Of a stretch of DNA of 64,000 nucleotides, positions 9,137-21,100 are shown piece after piece. Where the stretch lies: contig OZ024857.1 in assembly GCA_964017155.1 (NCBI GenBank), forward strand, positions 32,283,542-32,347,541, given 5' to 3'. Positions within the stretch are counted from its first letter, which is position 1; each line of letters starts with the position of its first letter. The notes beneath the pieces were generated by a model. It had not been told where the DNA came from and ran no database searches. It worked only from the letters and a program-made list of their open reading frames with translations. The translations under genes and the position numbers were made by a program. Source of the DNA: Oasisia sp. SBJ-2009. Taxonomy: Eukaryota > Annelida > Polychaeta > Sabellida > Siboglinidae.

Positions 9137-11945
9137 GGTGAAGTGGGGAGGTTGGGTGGGGTGGGGAGGTTGGGTGGAGGGCGGAGGTTGGGTGGAGTGG
9201 GGAGGTTGGGTGAAGTGAGGAGGTTGGGTGGATTTGGGAGGATGGGTGGAGTTGGGAGGTTGGGTGAAGTGTGGAAGTTGGGTTGAGTGCGAACTTTGGG
9301 TGGAGTGCGGAGGTTGGGTGGAGAGTGGAGGTTGGATGGAGTGGGGAGGTTGGGTGGAGTGGGGAGGTTGGGTGCTCTGGGGAGGTTGGGTGAAGTGGGG
9401 AGGTTGGGTGGCGTGCGGAGGTTGGTTGAAATGCGGAGGTTTGGTGAAGTAGGGAGGTTGGGTGAAGTAGGGAGGTTGGGTGAAGTGGGGAGGTTGGGTG
9501 GAGTGGGGAGGTTGGGTGGAGTGGGGTGTTTAGGTGGAGTGGGGAGGTTGGGTGATATGGGGAGGTTGTGTGAAGTGGGGAGGTTGGGTGGAGTGGGGAG
9601 GCTGGGTGAAGTGGGGAGGTTGGGTGAAGTGGGCAGGTTGGGTGGAGTGGGGAGGTTCGGTGGAGTGGGGAGGTTGGGTGGTCTGGGGAGGTTGGGTGAA
9701 GTGGGGAGGTTGGGTGGAGTGAGGAGGTTGGGTGGAGTGGGGAGTTTGAGTGGAGTGGGGAGGTTGGGTGATTTGAGGAGGTTGGGTGGGGTGGGGAGGT
9801 TGGGTTGAGTGGTGAGGATGGGTTGAAGTGGGGAGGTTGGGTGGAGTGGTGTGGTTGGGTGGAGTGCGTAGGTTGGGCGGAGTGGGGAGGTTGGGTGGAC
9901 TTGGGAGGTTGGATGGCGTGGGGAGGTTCGGTGGAGTGGGGAGTGTGGGTGGAGTGGGGATGTTGGGTGGAGTGGGGAGGTTGGGTGAAGTGGGGAGGTT
10001 GGGTGGATTTGGGAGGATGGGTTGAAGTGGGGATGTTGGGTGGAGTAGGGTGGTTGGGTGGAGTGCGTAGGTTGGGAGGAGTGGGGAGATTGGGTGGAGT
10101 GGGGAGGTTGGGTGATTTGGGGAGGTTGGGTGGAGTGGGGAGGTTGCATGGAGTGCGGAAGTTGGGTGGAGTGCGGAAGTTGGGTGGAGTGCGGAGGTTG
10201 GGTGAAGTGGGGAGGTTGGTTGGAGTGGGGAGGTTGGGTGGAGGGCGGAGGTTGGGTGGAGTGGGGAGGTTGGGTGAAGTGTGGAAGTTGGGTTGAGTGC
10301 GAACTTTGGGTGGAGTGCGGAGGTTGGGTGAAGTGGGGAGGTTGGGTGGAGAGGGGAGGTTGGATGGAGTGGGGAGGTTGGGTGGAGTGGGGAGGTTGGG
10401 TGCTCTGGGGAGGTTGGGTGGAGTGGGGAGGTTGGGTGGAGTGGGGAGTTTAGGTGGAGTGGGGAGGTTGGGTGATATGGGGAGGTTGTGTGAAGTGGGG
10501 TGGTTGGGTGGAGTGGGGAGGCTGGGTGAAGTGGGGAGGTTGGGTGAAGTGGGCAGGTTGGGTGTAGTGGGGAGGTTGGGTGGAGTGGGGTGTTTAGGTG
10601 GAGTGGGGAGGTTGGGTGATATGGGGAGGTTGTGTGAAGTGGGGAGGTTGGGTGGAGTGGGGAGGCTGGGTGAAGTGGGGAGGTTGGGTGAAGTGGGCAG
10701 GTTGGGTGGAGTGGGGAGGTTCGGTGGAGTGGGGAGGTTGGGTGGTTTGGGGAGGTTGGGTGAAGTGGGGAGGTTGGGTGGAGTGAGGAGGTTGGGTGGA
10801 GTGGGGAGTTTGAGTGGAGTGGGGAGGTTGGGTGATTTGAGGAGGTTGGGTGGGGTGGGGAGGTTGGGTTGAGTGGTGAGGATGGGTTGAAGTGGGGAGG
10901 TTGGGTGGAGTGGTGTGGTTGGGTGGAGTGCGTAGGTTGGGCGGAGTGGGGAGGTTGGGTGGAGTTGGGAGGTTGGATGGCGTGGGGAGGTTCGGTGGTG
11001 GGGGGAGTGTGGGTGGAGTGGGGAGGTTGGGTGGAGTGGGGAGGTTGGGTGAAGTGGGGAGGTTGGGTGGATTTGGGAGGATGGGTTGAAGTGGGGATGT
11101 TGGGTGGAGTAGGGTGGTTGGGTGGAGTGCGTAGGTTGGGAGGAGTGGGGAGATTGGGTGGAGTGGGGAGGTTGGGTGATATGGGGAGGTTGGGTGAAGT
11201 GGGGGGGTTGGGTGGAGTGGGGAGGCTGGGTGAAGTGGGGAGGTTGGGTGAAGTGGGCAGGTTGGGTGGAGTGGGGTGGTTCGGTGGAATGGGGAGGTTG
11301 GGTGGTCTGGGGAGGTTGGGTGAAGTGGGGAGGTTGGGTGGAGTGGGGAGTTTGAGTGGAGTGGGGAGGTTGGGTGATTTGGGGAGGTTGGGTGGGGTGG
11401 GGAGGTTGGGTTGAGTGGTGAGGATGGGTTGAAGTGGGGAGGTTTGGTGGAGTGGTGTGGTTGGGTGGAGTGCGTAGGTTGGGCGGAGTGGGGAAGTTGG
11501 TTCGAGTGCGGAGGTTGGGTGGCGCGCGTAGGTTGGTTGGAATGCGGAGGTTTGGTGAAGTGGGGAGGTTGGGTGGAGTTGTGAGGTTGGGTAAAGTGTG
11601 GAGGTTGGGTTGAGTGCGAACTTTGGGTGGAGTGCGGAGGTTGGGTGAAGTGTAGAGGTTGGGTGGAGAGGGGAGGTAGGATGGAGTGGGGAGGTTGGGT
11701 GGAGTGGGGAGGTTGGGTGCTCTGGGGAGGTTGGGTGGCGTGCGGAGGTTGGTTGGAATGCGGATTTGGTGAAGTAGGGAGGTTGGGTGAAGTAGGGAGG
11801 TTGGGTGAAGTGGGGAGGTTGGGTGGAGTGGGGAGGTTGGGTGGAGTGGGGAGTTTAGGTGGAGTGGGGAGGTTGGGTGATATGGGGAGGTTGTGTGAAG
11901 TGGGGTGGTTGGGTGGAGTGGGGAGGCTGGGTGAAGTGGGGAGGT
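9137..11945 (+). repeat. Family A block, copy 2 of the left-edge block
   Basis: The block is colinear with 1-2,897 (offset 9,136 then 9,048 bp). The only large change is loss of five monomers near 10,416. Single-base differences are sparse, for example GTAGGGAAG against GTAGGGAGG and TTGGATTGG against TTGGAGTGG. It contains GCGCGC at 11,522-11,527. Its right part overlaps the first unit of a 1,405-bp tandem pair. Confidence 0.85.
10416..11820 (+). repeat. 1,405-bp tandem unit, copy 1
   Basis: The unit repeats at 11,821-13,140 with an offset of 1,405 bp (78 x 18 + 1). It holds in order GTTTAGG, GATATGGGG, GTGTAGTGG, GTGTTTAGG, GTCTGG or GTTTGG, the 19-mer, GTGCGTAGG, GGTGGTGGGGGG and GCGCGC monomers. 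The pair explains why this part of the block is followed by almost the same 1.3 kb again. Confidence 0.8.
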
Positions 11946-13140
11946 TGGGTGAAGTGGGCAGGTTGGGTGTAGTGGGGAGGTTGGGTGGAGTGGGGTGTTT
12001 AGGTGGAGTGGGGAGGTTGGGTGATATGGGGAGGTTGTGTGAAGTGGGGAGGTTGGGTGGAGTGGGGAGGCTGGGTGAAGTGGGGAGGTTGGGTGAAGTG
12101 GGCAGGTTGGGTGGAGTGGGGAGGTTCGGTGGAGTGGGGAGGTTGGGTGGTCTGGGGAGGTTGGGTGAAGTGGGGAGGTTGGGTGGAGTGAGGAGGTTGG
12201 GTGGAGTGGGGAGTTTGAGTGGAGTGGGGAGGTTGGGTGATTTGAGGAGGTTGGGTGGGGTGGGGAGGTTGGGTTGAGTGGTGAGGATGGGTTGAAGTGG
12301 GGAGGTTGGGTGGAGTGGTGTGGTTGGGTGGAGTGCGTAGGTTGGGCGGAGTGGGGAGGTTGGGTGGAGTTGGGAGGTTGGATGGCGTGGGGAGGTTCGG
12401 TGGTGGGGGGAGTGTGGGTGGAGTGGGGAGGTTGGGTGGAGTGGGGAGGTTGGGTGAAGTGGGGAGGTTGGGTGGATTTGGGAGGATGGGTTGAAGTGGG
12501 GATGTTGGGTGGAGTAGGGTGGTTGGGTGGAGTGCGTAGGTTGGGAGGAGTGGGGAGATTGGGTGGAGTGGGGAGGTTGGGTGATATGGGGAGGTTGGGT
12601 GAAGTGGGGAGGTTGGGTGGAGTGGGGAGGCTGGGTGAAGTGGGGAGGTTGGGTGAAGTGGGCAGGTTGGGTGGAGTGGGGTGGTTCGGTGGAATGGGGA
12701 GGTTGGGTGGTCTGGGGAGGTTGGGTGAAGTGGGGAGGTTGGGTGGAGTGGGGAGTTTGAGTGGAGTGGGGAGGTTGGGTGATTTGGGGAGGTTGGGTGG
12801 GGTGGGGAGGTTGGGTTGAGTGGTGAGGATGGGTTGAAGTGGGGAGGTTTGGTGGAGTGGTGTGGTTGGGTGGAGTGCGTAGGTTGGGCGGAGTGGAGAA
12901 GTTGGTTCGAGTGCGGAGGTTGGGTGGCGCGCGTAGGTTGGTTGGAATGCGGAGGTTTGGTGAAGTGGGGAGGTTGGGTGGAGTTGTGAGGTTGGGTAAA
13001 GTGTGGAGGTTGGGTTGAGTGCGAACTTTGGGTGGAGTGCGGAGGTTGGGTGAAGTGTAGAGGTTGGGTGGAGAGGGGAGGTAGGATGGAGTGGGGAGGT
13101 TGGGTGGAGTGGGGAGGTTGGGTGCTCTGGGGAGGTTGGG
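11821..13140 (+). repeat. 1,405-bp tandem unit, copy 2 (truncated to ~1,320 bp)
   Basis: This is the second copy of the 10,416-11,820 unit. It contains GCGCGC at 12,927-12,932 and ends after a GTGCTCT monomer near 13,123, where the first unit goes on differently. From about 12,563 it also forms the start of the next-level ~5.2-kb duplication. Confidence 0.8.
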
Positions 13141-16100
13141 TGAAGTGGGGAGGTTGGGTGGCATGCGGAGGTTGGTTGGAATGCGGAGGTTTGGTGAAGT
13201 AGGGAGGTTGGGTGAAGTGGGGAGGTTGGGTGGAGTGGGGAGGTTGGGTGGAGTGGGGAGTTTAGGTGGAGTGGGGAGGTTGGGTGATATGGGGAGGTTG
13301 GGTGGAGTGGGGAGGCTGGGTGAAGCGGGGAGGTTGGGTGAAGTGGGCAGGTTGGGTGGAGTGGGGAGGTTCGGTGGAGTGGGGAGGTTGGGTGGTCTGG
13401 GGAGGTTGGGTGAAGTGGGGAGGTTGGGTGGAGTGAGGAGGTTGGGTGGAGTGGGGAGTTTGAGTGGAGTGGGGAGGTTGGGTGATTTGGGGAGGTTGGG
13501 TGGGGTGGGGAGGTTGGGTTGAGTGGTGAGGATGGGTTGAAGTGGGGAGGTTTGGTGGAGTGGTGTGGTTGGGTGGAGTGCGTAGGTTGGGCGGAGTGGG
13601 GAGGTTGGGTGGAGTTGGGAGGTTGGATGGCGTGAGGAGGTTCGGTGGAGTGGGGAGTGTGGGTGGAATGGGGAGGTTGGGTTGAGTGGGGAGGTTGGGT
13701 GAAGTGGGGAGGTTGGGTGGATTTGGGAGGATGGGTTGAAGTGGGGATGTTGGGTGGAGTAGGGTGGTTGGGTGGAATGCGTAGGTTGGGAGGAGTGGGG
13801 AGATTGGGTGGAGTGGGGAGGTTGGGTGATTTGGGGAGGTTGGGTGGAGTGGGGAGGTTGCATGGAGTGCGGAAGTTGGGTGGAGTGCGGAAGTTGGGTG
13901 GAGTGCGGAGGTTGGGTGAAGTGGGGAGGTTGGGTGGAGTGGGGAGGTTGGGTGGAGGGCGGAGGTTGGGTGGAGTGGGGAGGTTGGGTGAAGTGAGGAG
14001 GTTGGGTGGATTTGGGAGGATGGGTGGAGTTGGGAGGTTGGGTGAAGTGTGGAAGTTGGGTTGAGTGCGAACTTTGGGTGGAGTGCGGAGGTTGGGTGAA
14101 GTGGGGAGGTTGGGTGGAGAGTGGAGGTTGGATGGAGTGGGGAGGTTGGGTGGAGTGGGGAGGTTGGGTGCTCTGGGGAGGTTGGGTGAAGTGGGGAGGT
14201 TGGGTGGCGTGCGGAGGTTGGTTGAAATGCGGAGGTTTGGTGAAGTAGGGAGGTTGGGTGAAGTAGGGAGGTTGGGTGAAGTGGGGAGGTTGGGTGGAGT
14301 GGGGAGGTTGGGTGGAGTGGGGTGTTTAGGTGGAGTGAGGAGGTTGGGTGATATGGGGAGGTTGTGTGAAGTGGGGAGGTTGGGTGGAGTGGGGAGGCTG
14401 GGTGAAGTGGCGAGGTTGGGTGAAGTGGGCAGGTTGGGTGGAGTGGGGAGGTTCGGTGGAGTGGGGAGGTTGGGTGGTCTGGGGAGGTTGGGTGAAGTGG
14501 GGAGGTTGGGTGGAGTGAGGAGGTTGGGTGGAGTGGGGAGTTTGAGTGGAGTGGGGAGGTTGGGTGATTTGAGGAGGTTGGGTGGGGTGGGGAGGTTGGG
14601 TTGAGTGGTGAGGATGGGTTGAAGTGGGGAGGTTGGGTGGAGTGGTGTGGTTGGGTGGAGTGCGTAGGTTGGGCGGAGTGGGGAGGTTGGGTGGAGTTGG
14701 GAGGTTGGATGGCGTGGGGAGGTTCGGTGGAGTGGGGAGTGTGGGTGGAGTGGGGAGGTTGGGTGGAGTGGGGAGGTCGGGTGAAGTGGGGAGGTTGGGT
14801 GGATTTGGGAGGATGGGTTGAAGTGGGGATGTTGGGTGGAGTAGGGTGGTTGGGTGGAGTGCGTAGGTTGGGAGGAGTGGGGAGATTGGGTGGAGTGGGG
14901 AGGTTGGGTGATTTGGGGAGGTTGGGTGGAGTGGGGAGGTTGCATGGAGTGCGGAAGTTGGGTGGAGTGCGGAAGTTGGGTGGAGTGCGGAGGTTGGGTG
15001 AAGTGGGGAGGTTGGTTGGAGTGGGGAGGTTGGGTGGAGGGCGGAGGTTGGGTGGAGTGGGGAGGTTGGGTGAAGTGGGGGGTTGGGTGGATTTGGGAGG
15101 ATGGGTGGAGTTGGGAGGTTGGGTGAAGTGTGGAAGTTGGGTTGAGTGCGAACTTTGGGTGGAGTGCGGAGGTTGGGTGAAGTGGGGAGGTTGGGTGGAG
15201 AGGGGAGGTTGGATGGAGTGGGGAGGTTGGGTGGAGTGGGGAGGTTGGGTGCTCTGGGGAGGTTGGGTGGCGTGCGGAGGTTGGTTGGAATGCGGATTTG
15301 GTGAAGTAGGGAGGTTGGGTGAAGTAGGGAGGTTGGGTGAAGTGGGGAGGTTGGGTGGAGTGGGGAGGTTGGGTGGAGTGGGGAGTTTAGGTGGAGTGGG
15401 GAGGTTGGGTGATATGGGGAGGTTGTGTGAAGTGGGGTGGTTGGGTGGAGTGGGGAGGCTGGGTGAAGTGGGGAGGTTGGGTGAAGTGGGCAGGTTGGGT
15501 GGAGTGGGGAGGTTGGGTGGAGTGGGGTGTTTAGGTGGAGTGGGGAGGTTGGGTGATATGGGGAGGTTGTGTGAAGTGGGGAGGTTGGGTGGAGTGGGGA
15601 GGCTGGGTGAAGTGGGGAGGTTGGGTGAAGTGGGCAGGTTGGGTGGAGTGGGGAGGTTCGGTGGAGTGGGGAGGTTGGGTGGTCTGGGGAGGTTGGGTGA
15701 AGTGGGGAGGTTGGGTGGAGTGAGGAGGTTGGGTGGAGTGGGGTGTTTGAGTGGAGTGGGGAGGTTGGGTGATTTGAGGAGGTTGGGTGGGGTGGGGAGG
15801 TTGGGTTGAGTGGTGAGGATGGGTTGAAGTGGGGAGGTTGGGTGGAGTGGTGTGGTTGGGTGGAGTGCGTAGGTTGGGCGGAGTGGGGAGGTTGGGTGGA
15901 GTTGGGAGGTTGGATGGCGTGGGGAGGTTCGGTGGTGGGGGGAGTGTGGGTGGAGTGGGGAGGTTGGGTGAAGTGGGGAGGTTGGGTGGATTTGGGAGGA
16001 TGGGTTGAAGTGGGGATGTTGGGTGGAGTAGGGTGGTTGGGTGGAGTGCGTAGGTTGGGAGGAGTGGGGAGATTGGGTGGAGTGGGGAGGTTGGGTGATT

Positions 16101-16693
16101 TGGGGAGGTTGGGTGGAGTGGGGAGGTTGCATGGAGTGCGGAAGTTGGGTGGAGTGCGGAAGTTGGGTGGAGTGCGGAGGTTGGGTGAAGTGGGGAGGTT
16201 GGTTGGAGTGGGGAGGTTGGGTGGAGGGCGGATGTTGGGTGGAGTGGGGAGGTTGGGTGCTCTGGGGAGGTTGGGTGGCGTGCGGAGGTTGGTTGGAATG
16301 CGGAGGTTTGGTGAAGTAGGGAGGTTGGGTGAAGTAGGGAGGTTGGGTGAAGTGGGGAGGTTGGGTGGAGTGGGGAGGTTGGGTGGAGTGGGGAGTTTAG
16401 CTGGAGTGGGGAGGTTGGGTGATATGGGGAGGTTGTGTGAAGTGGGGTGGTTGGGTGGAGTGGGGAGGCTGGGTGAAGTGGGGAGGTTGGGTGAAGTGGG
16501 GAGGTTGGGTGAAGTGGGCAGGTTGGGTGGAGTGGGGAGGTTCGGTGGAGTGGGGAGGTTGGGTGGTCTGGGGAGATTGGGTGAAGTGGGGAGGTTGGGT
16601 GGAGTGAGGAGGTTGGGTGGAGTGGGGAGTTTGAGTGGAGTGGGGAGGTTGGGTGATTTGAGGAGGTTGGGTGGGGTGGGGAGGTTGGGTTGA

Positions 16694-17028
16694 GTGGGGA
16701 GGTTGTATGAAGTGGGGAAGTTGTGTGGGGTGCGGAGATTGGGTGGAGTGTGGAGGTTGGATAGAGTGCGGAAGTTGGTTGGAGTGCGGAAGTTGGGTGG
16801 AGTGCGGAAGTTGGGTAGAGTGCGGAGGTTGGGTGTAGTGCGGAAGTTGGTTCGAGTGCGGAGGTTGGGTGGCGCGCGTAGGTTGGTTGGAATGCGGAGG
16901 TTTGGTGAAGTGGGGAGGTTGGGTGGAGTTGGGAGGTTGGGTGAAGTGTGGAGGTTGGGTTGGGTGCGAACTTTGGGTGGAGTGCGGAGGTTGGGTGAAG
17001 TGTGGAGGTTCGGTGGAGAGGGGAGGTA
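16694..17028 (+). repeat. CpG-rich monomer cassette 1
   Basis: This is a run of consecutive monomers carrying GTGCGG in place of GTGGGG, opening with GGTTGTATGAAG then GTTGTGTGGGG. It includes a GGTTCGAGTGCGG monomer and a GGTGGCGCGCG monomer with three adjacent CpGs (16,872-16,878), then GGTTGGTTGGAATGCGG. Elsewhere CpG monomers are more scattered. Related cassettes lie at 21,809, 28,586, 34,695, 40,894, 42,533 and about 45,500. The cassette interrupts the G-tract pattern, so it is a local gap in G-quadruplex potential. Confidence 0.75.
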
Positions 17029-17525
17029 GGATGGGGTGGGGAGGTTGGGTGGAGTGGGGAGGTTGGGTGCTCTGGGGAGGTTGGGTGAAGTGGGGAGGTT
17101 GGGTGGCATGCGGAGGTTGGTTGGAATGCGGAGGTTTGGTGAAGTAGGGAGGTTGGGTGAAGTGGGGAGGTTGGGTGGAGTGGGGAGGTTGGGTGGAGTG
17201 GGGAGCTTAGGTGGAGTGGGGAGGTTGGGTGATATGGGGAGGTTGGGTGAAGTGGGGAGGTTGGGTGGAGTGGGGAGGCTGGGTGAAGTGGGGAGGTTGG
17301 ATGAAGTGGGCAGGTTGGGTGGAGTGGGGTGGTTCGGTGGAATGGGGAGGTTGGGTGGTCTGGGGAGGTTGGGTGAAGTGGGGAGGTTGGGTGGAGTGGG
17401 GAGTTTGAGTGGAGTGGGGAGGTTGGGTGATTTGGGGAGGTTGGGTGGGGTGGGGAGGTTGGGTTGAGTGGTGAGGATGGGTTGAAGTGGGGAGGTTTGG
17501 TGGAGTGGTGTGGTTGGGTGGAGTG
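16876..17525 (+). repeat. ~0.6-kb tandem unit, copy 1
   Basis: This pairs with 17,526-18,120 at an offset of 595 bp for most of its length (33 x 18 + 1), and about three monomers more at the left edge. Shared order: GTAGGATGG, GTGCTCT, GCATGCGG, GTAGGG, GATATGGGG, GGCTGGG, GTGGGCAGG, GGTTCGGTGGAATGG, GTCTGG and the 19-mer. The first copy has GGGAGCTTAGG where the second has GGGAGTTTAGG. Confidence 0.75.
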
Positions 17526-18120
17526 CGTAGGTTGGTTGGAATGCGGAGGTTTGGTGAAGTGGGGAGGTTGGGTGGAGTTGTGAGGTTGGGTGAAGTGTAG
17601 AGGTTGGGTGGAGAGGGGAGGTAGGATGGAGTGGGGAGGTTGGGTGGAGTGGGGAGGTTGGGTGCTCTGGGGAGGTTGGGTGAAGTGGGGAGGTTGGGTG
17701 GCATGCGGAGGTTGGTTGGAATGCGGAGGTTTGGTGAAGTAGGGAGGTTGGGTGAAGTGGGGAGGTTGGGTGGAGTGGGGAGGTTGGGTGGAGTGGGGAG
17801 TTTAGGTGGAGTGGGGAGGTTGGGTGATATGGGGAGGTTGGGTGAAGTGGGGAGGTTGGGTGGAGTGGGGAGGCTGGGTGAAGTGGGGAGGTTGGGTGAA
17901 GTGGGCAGGTTGGGTGGAGTGGGGTGGTTCGGTGGAATGGGGAGGTTGGGTGGTCTGGGGAGGTTGGGTGAAGTGGGGAGGTTGGGTGGAGTGGGGAGTT
18001 TGAGTGGAGTGGGGAGGTTGGGTGATTTGGGGAGGTTGGGTGGGGTGGGGAGGTTGGGTTGAGTGGTGAGGATGGGTTGAAGTGGGGAGGTTTGGTGGAG
18101 TGGTGTGGTTGGGTGGAGTG
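17526..18120 (+). repeat. 595-bp tandem unit, copy 2
   Basis: This is the second copy of the 16,876-17,525 unit. It is followed by a GCGCGC monomer at 18,170-18,175 whose next base is T rather than G. That change is a private marker of this position. Confidence 0.75.
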
Positions 18121-21100
18121 CGTAGGTTGGGCGGAGTGGGGAAGTTGGTTCGAGTGCGGAGGTTGGGTGGCGCGCTTAGGTTGGTTGGAATGCGGAGGTT
18201 TGGTGAAGTGGGGAGGTTGGGTTGAGTGCGAACTTTGGGTGGAGTGCGGAGGTTGGGTGAAGTGTGGAGGTTGGGTGGAGAGGGGAGGTAGGATGGAGTG
18301 GGGAGGTTGGGTGGAGTGGGGAGGTTGGGTGCTCTGGGGAGGTTGGGTGAAGTGGGGAGGTTGGGTGGCATGCGGAGGTTGGTTGGAATGCGGAGGTTTG
18401 GTGAAGTAGGGAGGTTGGGTGAAGTGGGGAGGTTGGGTGGAGTGGGGAGGTTGGGTGGAGTGGGGAGTTTAGGTGGAGTTGGGAGGTTGGGTGATATGGG
18501 GAGGTTGGGTGAAGTGGGGAGGTTGGGTGGAGTGGGGAGGCTGGGTGAAGCGGGGAGGTTGGGTGAAGTGGGCAGGTTGGGTGGAGTGGGGAGGTTCGGT
18601 GGAGTGGGGAGGTTGGGTGGTCTGGGGAGGTTGGGTGAAGTGGGGAGGTTGGGTGGAGTGAGGAGGTTGGGTGGAGTGGGGAGTTTGAGTGGAGTGGGGA
18701 GGTTGGGTGATTTGGGGAGGTTGGGTGGGGTGGGGAGGTTGGGTTGAGTGGTGAGGATGGGTTGAAGTGGGGAGGTTTGGTGAGTGGTGTGGTGGGGTGG
18801 AGTGCGTAGGTTGGGCGGAGTGGGGAGGTTGGGTGGAGTTGGGAGGTTGGATGGCGTGGGGATGTTCGGTGGAGTGGGGAGTGTGGGTGGAATGGGGAGG
18901 TTGGGTGGAGTGGGGAGGTTGGGTGAAGTGGGGAGGTTGGGTGGATTTGGGAGGATGGGTTGAAGTGGGGATGTTGGGTGGAGTAGGGTGGTTGGGTGGA
19001 GTGCGTAGGTTGGGAGGAGTGGGGAGATTGGGTGGAGTGGGGAGGTTGGGTGATTTGGGGAGGTTGGGTGGAGTGGGGAGGTTGCATGGAGTGCGGAAGT
19101 TGGGTGGAGTGCGGAAGTTGGGTGGAGTGCGGAGGTTGGGTGAAGTGGGGAGGTTGGGTGGAGTGGGGAGGTTGGGTGGAGGGCGGAGGTTGGGTGGAGT
19201 GGGGAGGTTGGGTGAAGTGAGGAGGTTGGGTGGATTTGGGAGGATGGGTGGAGTTGGGAGGTTGGGTGAAGTGTGGAAGTTGGGTTGAGTGCGAACTTTG
19301 GGTGGAGTGCGGAGGTTGGGTGAAGTGGGGAGGTTGGGTGGAGAGTGGAGGTTGGATGGAGTGGGGAGGTTGGGTGGAGTGGGGAGGTTGGGTGCTCTGG
19401 GGAGGTTGGGTGAAGTGGGGAGGTTGGGTGGCGTGCGGAGGTTGGCTGAAATGCGGAGGTTTGGTGAAGTAGGGAGGTTGCGTGAAGTAGGGAGGTTGGG
19501 TGAAGTGGGGAGGTTGGGTGGAGTGGGGAGGTTGGGTGGAGTGGGGTGTTTAGGTGGAGTGGGGAGGTTGGGTGATATGGGGAGGTTGTGTGAAGTGGGG
19601 AGGTTGGGTGGAGTGGGGAGGCTGGGTGAAGTGGGGAGGTTGGGTGAAGTGGGCAGGTTGGGTGGAGTGGGGAGGTTCGGTGGAGTGGGGAGGTTGGGTG
19701 GTCTGGGGAGGTTGGGTGAAGTGGGGAGTTTGAGTGGAGAGGGGAGGTTGGGTGATTTGAGGAGGTTGGGTGGGGTGGGGAGGTTGGGTTGAGTGGTGAG
19801 GATGGGTTGAAGTGGGGAGGTTGGGTGGAGTGGTGTGGTTGGGTGGAGTGCGTAGGTTGGGCGGAGTGGGGAGGTTGGGTGGAGTTGGGAGGTTGGATGG
19901 CGTGGGGAGGTTGGGTGGAGTGGGGAGTGTGGGTGGAGTGGGGAGGTTGGGTGGAGTGGGGAGGTTGGGTGAAGTGGGGAGGTTGGGTGGATTTGGGAGG
20001 ATGGGTTGAAGTGGGGATGTTGGGTGGAGTAGGGTGGTTGGGTGGAGTGCGTAGGTTGGGAGGAGTGGGGAGATTGGGTGGAGTGGGGAGGTTGGGTGAT
20101 TTGGGGAGGTTGGGTGGAGTGGGGAGGTTGCATGGAGTGCGGAAGTTGGGTGGAGTGCGGAAGTTGGGTGGAGTGCGGAGGTTGGGTGAAGTGGGGAGGT
20201 TGGTTGGAGTGGGGAGGTTGGGTGGAGGGCGGAGGTTGGGTGGAGTGGGGAGGTTGGGTGAAGTGGGGGGTTGGGTGGATTTGGGAGGATGGGTGGAGTT
20301 GGGAGGTTGGGTGAAGTGTTGAAGTTGGGTTGAGTGCGAACTTTGGGTGGAGTGCGGAGGTTGGGTGAAGTGGGGAGGTTGGGTGGAGAGGGGAGGTTGG
20401 ATGGAGTGGGGAGGTTGGGTGGAGTGGGGAGGTTGGGTGCTCTGGGGAGGTTGGGTGGCGTGCGGAGGTTGGTTGGAATGCGGATTTGTGAATTAGGGAG
20501 GTTGGGTGAAGTAGGGAGGTTGGGTGAAGTGGGGAGGTTGGGTGGAGTGGGGAGGTTGGGTGGAGTGGGGAGTTTAGGTGGAGTGGGGAGGTTGGGTGAT
20601 ATGGGGAGGTTGTGTGAAGTGGGGTGGTTGGGTGGAGTGGGGAGGCTGGGTGAAGTGGGGAGGTTGGGTGAAGTGGGCAGGTTGGGTGGAGTGGGGAGGT
20701 TGGGTGGAGTGGGGTGTTTAGGTGGAGTGGGGAGGTTGGGTGATATGGGGAGGTTGTGTGAAGTGGGGAGGTTGGGTGGAGTGGGGAGGCTGGGTGAAGT
20801 GGGGAGGTTGGGTGAAGTGGGCAGGTTGGGTGGAGTGGGGAGGTTCGGTGGAGTGGGGAGGTTGGGTGGTCTGGGGAGGTTGGGTGAAGTGGGGAGGTTG
20901 GGTGGAGTGAGGAGGTTGGGTGGAGTGGGGTGTTTGAGTGGAGTGGGGAGGTTGGGTGATTTGAGGAGGTTGGGTGGGGTGGGGAGGTTGGGTTGAGTGG
21001 TGAGGATGGGTTGAAGTGGGGAGGTTGGATGGAGTGGTGTGGTTGGGTGGAGTGCGTAGGTTGGGCGGAGTGGGGAGGTTGGGTGGAGTTGGGAGGTTGG

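Larger units (their letters stand above)
12563..17805 (+). repeat. ~5.2-kb higher-order unit, copy 1
   Basis: The first 4.6 kb (12,563-17,203) match 17,806-22,318. The offset runs 5,243, 5,207, 5,224, 5,188, 5,187 and 5,115 bp along the alignment. Nearly every step is a multiple of 18, apart from rare single-base changes such as the lost G near 18,781. The unit contains GAAGCGGGG at about 13,322, GCGAACTTT junctions, GCGCGC at 16,872-16,877 and a CpG-rich cassette at 16,694-17,028. Confidence 0.8.

Noticed and set aside
5811..14945. Giant - strand open frame (3,044 codons) and similar frames at 42,992-52,726 and 25,585-30,840 as proline-rich proteins
   Set aside because: All frames are made of the 18-bp repeat, shift among three hexapeptide phases at off-length monomers, start and end at chance TTA/CTA/TCA sites, and overlap open frames on the other strand. 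No domain, signal peptide or splice structure is visible.
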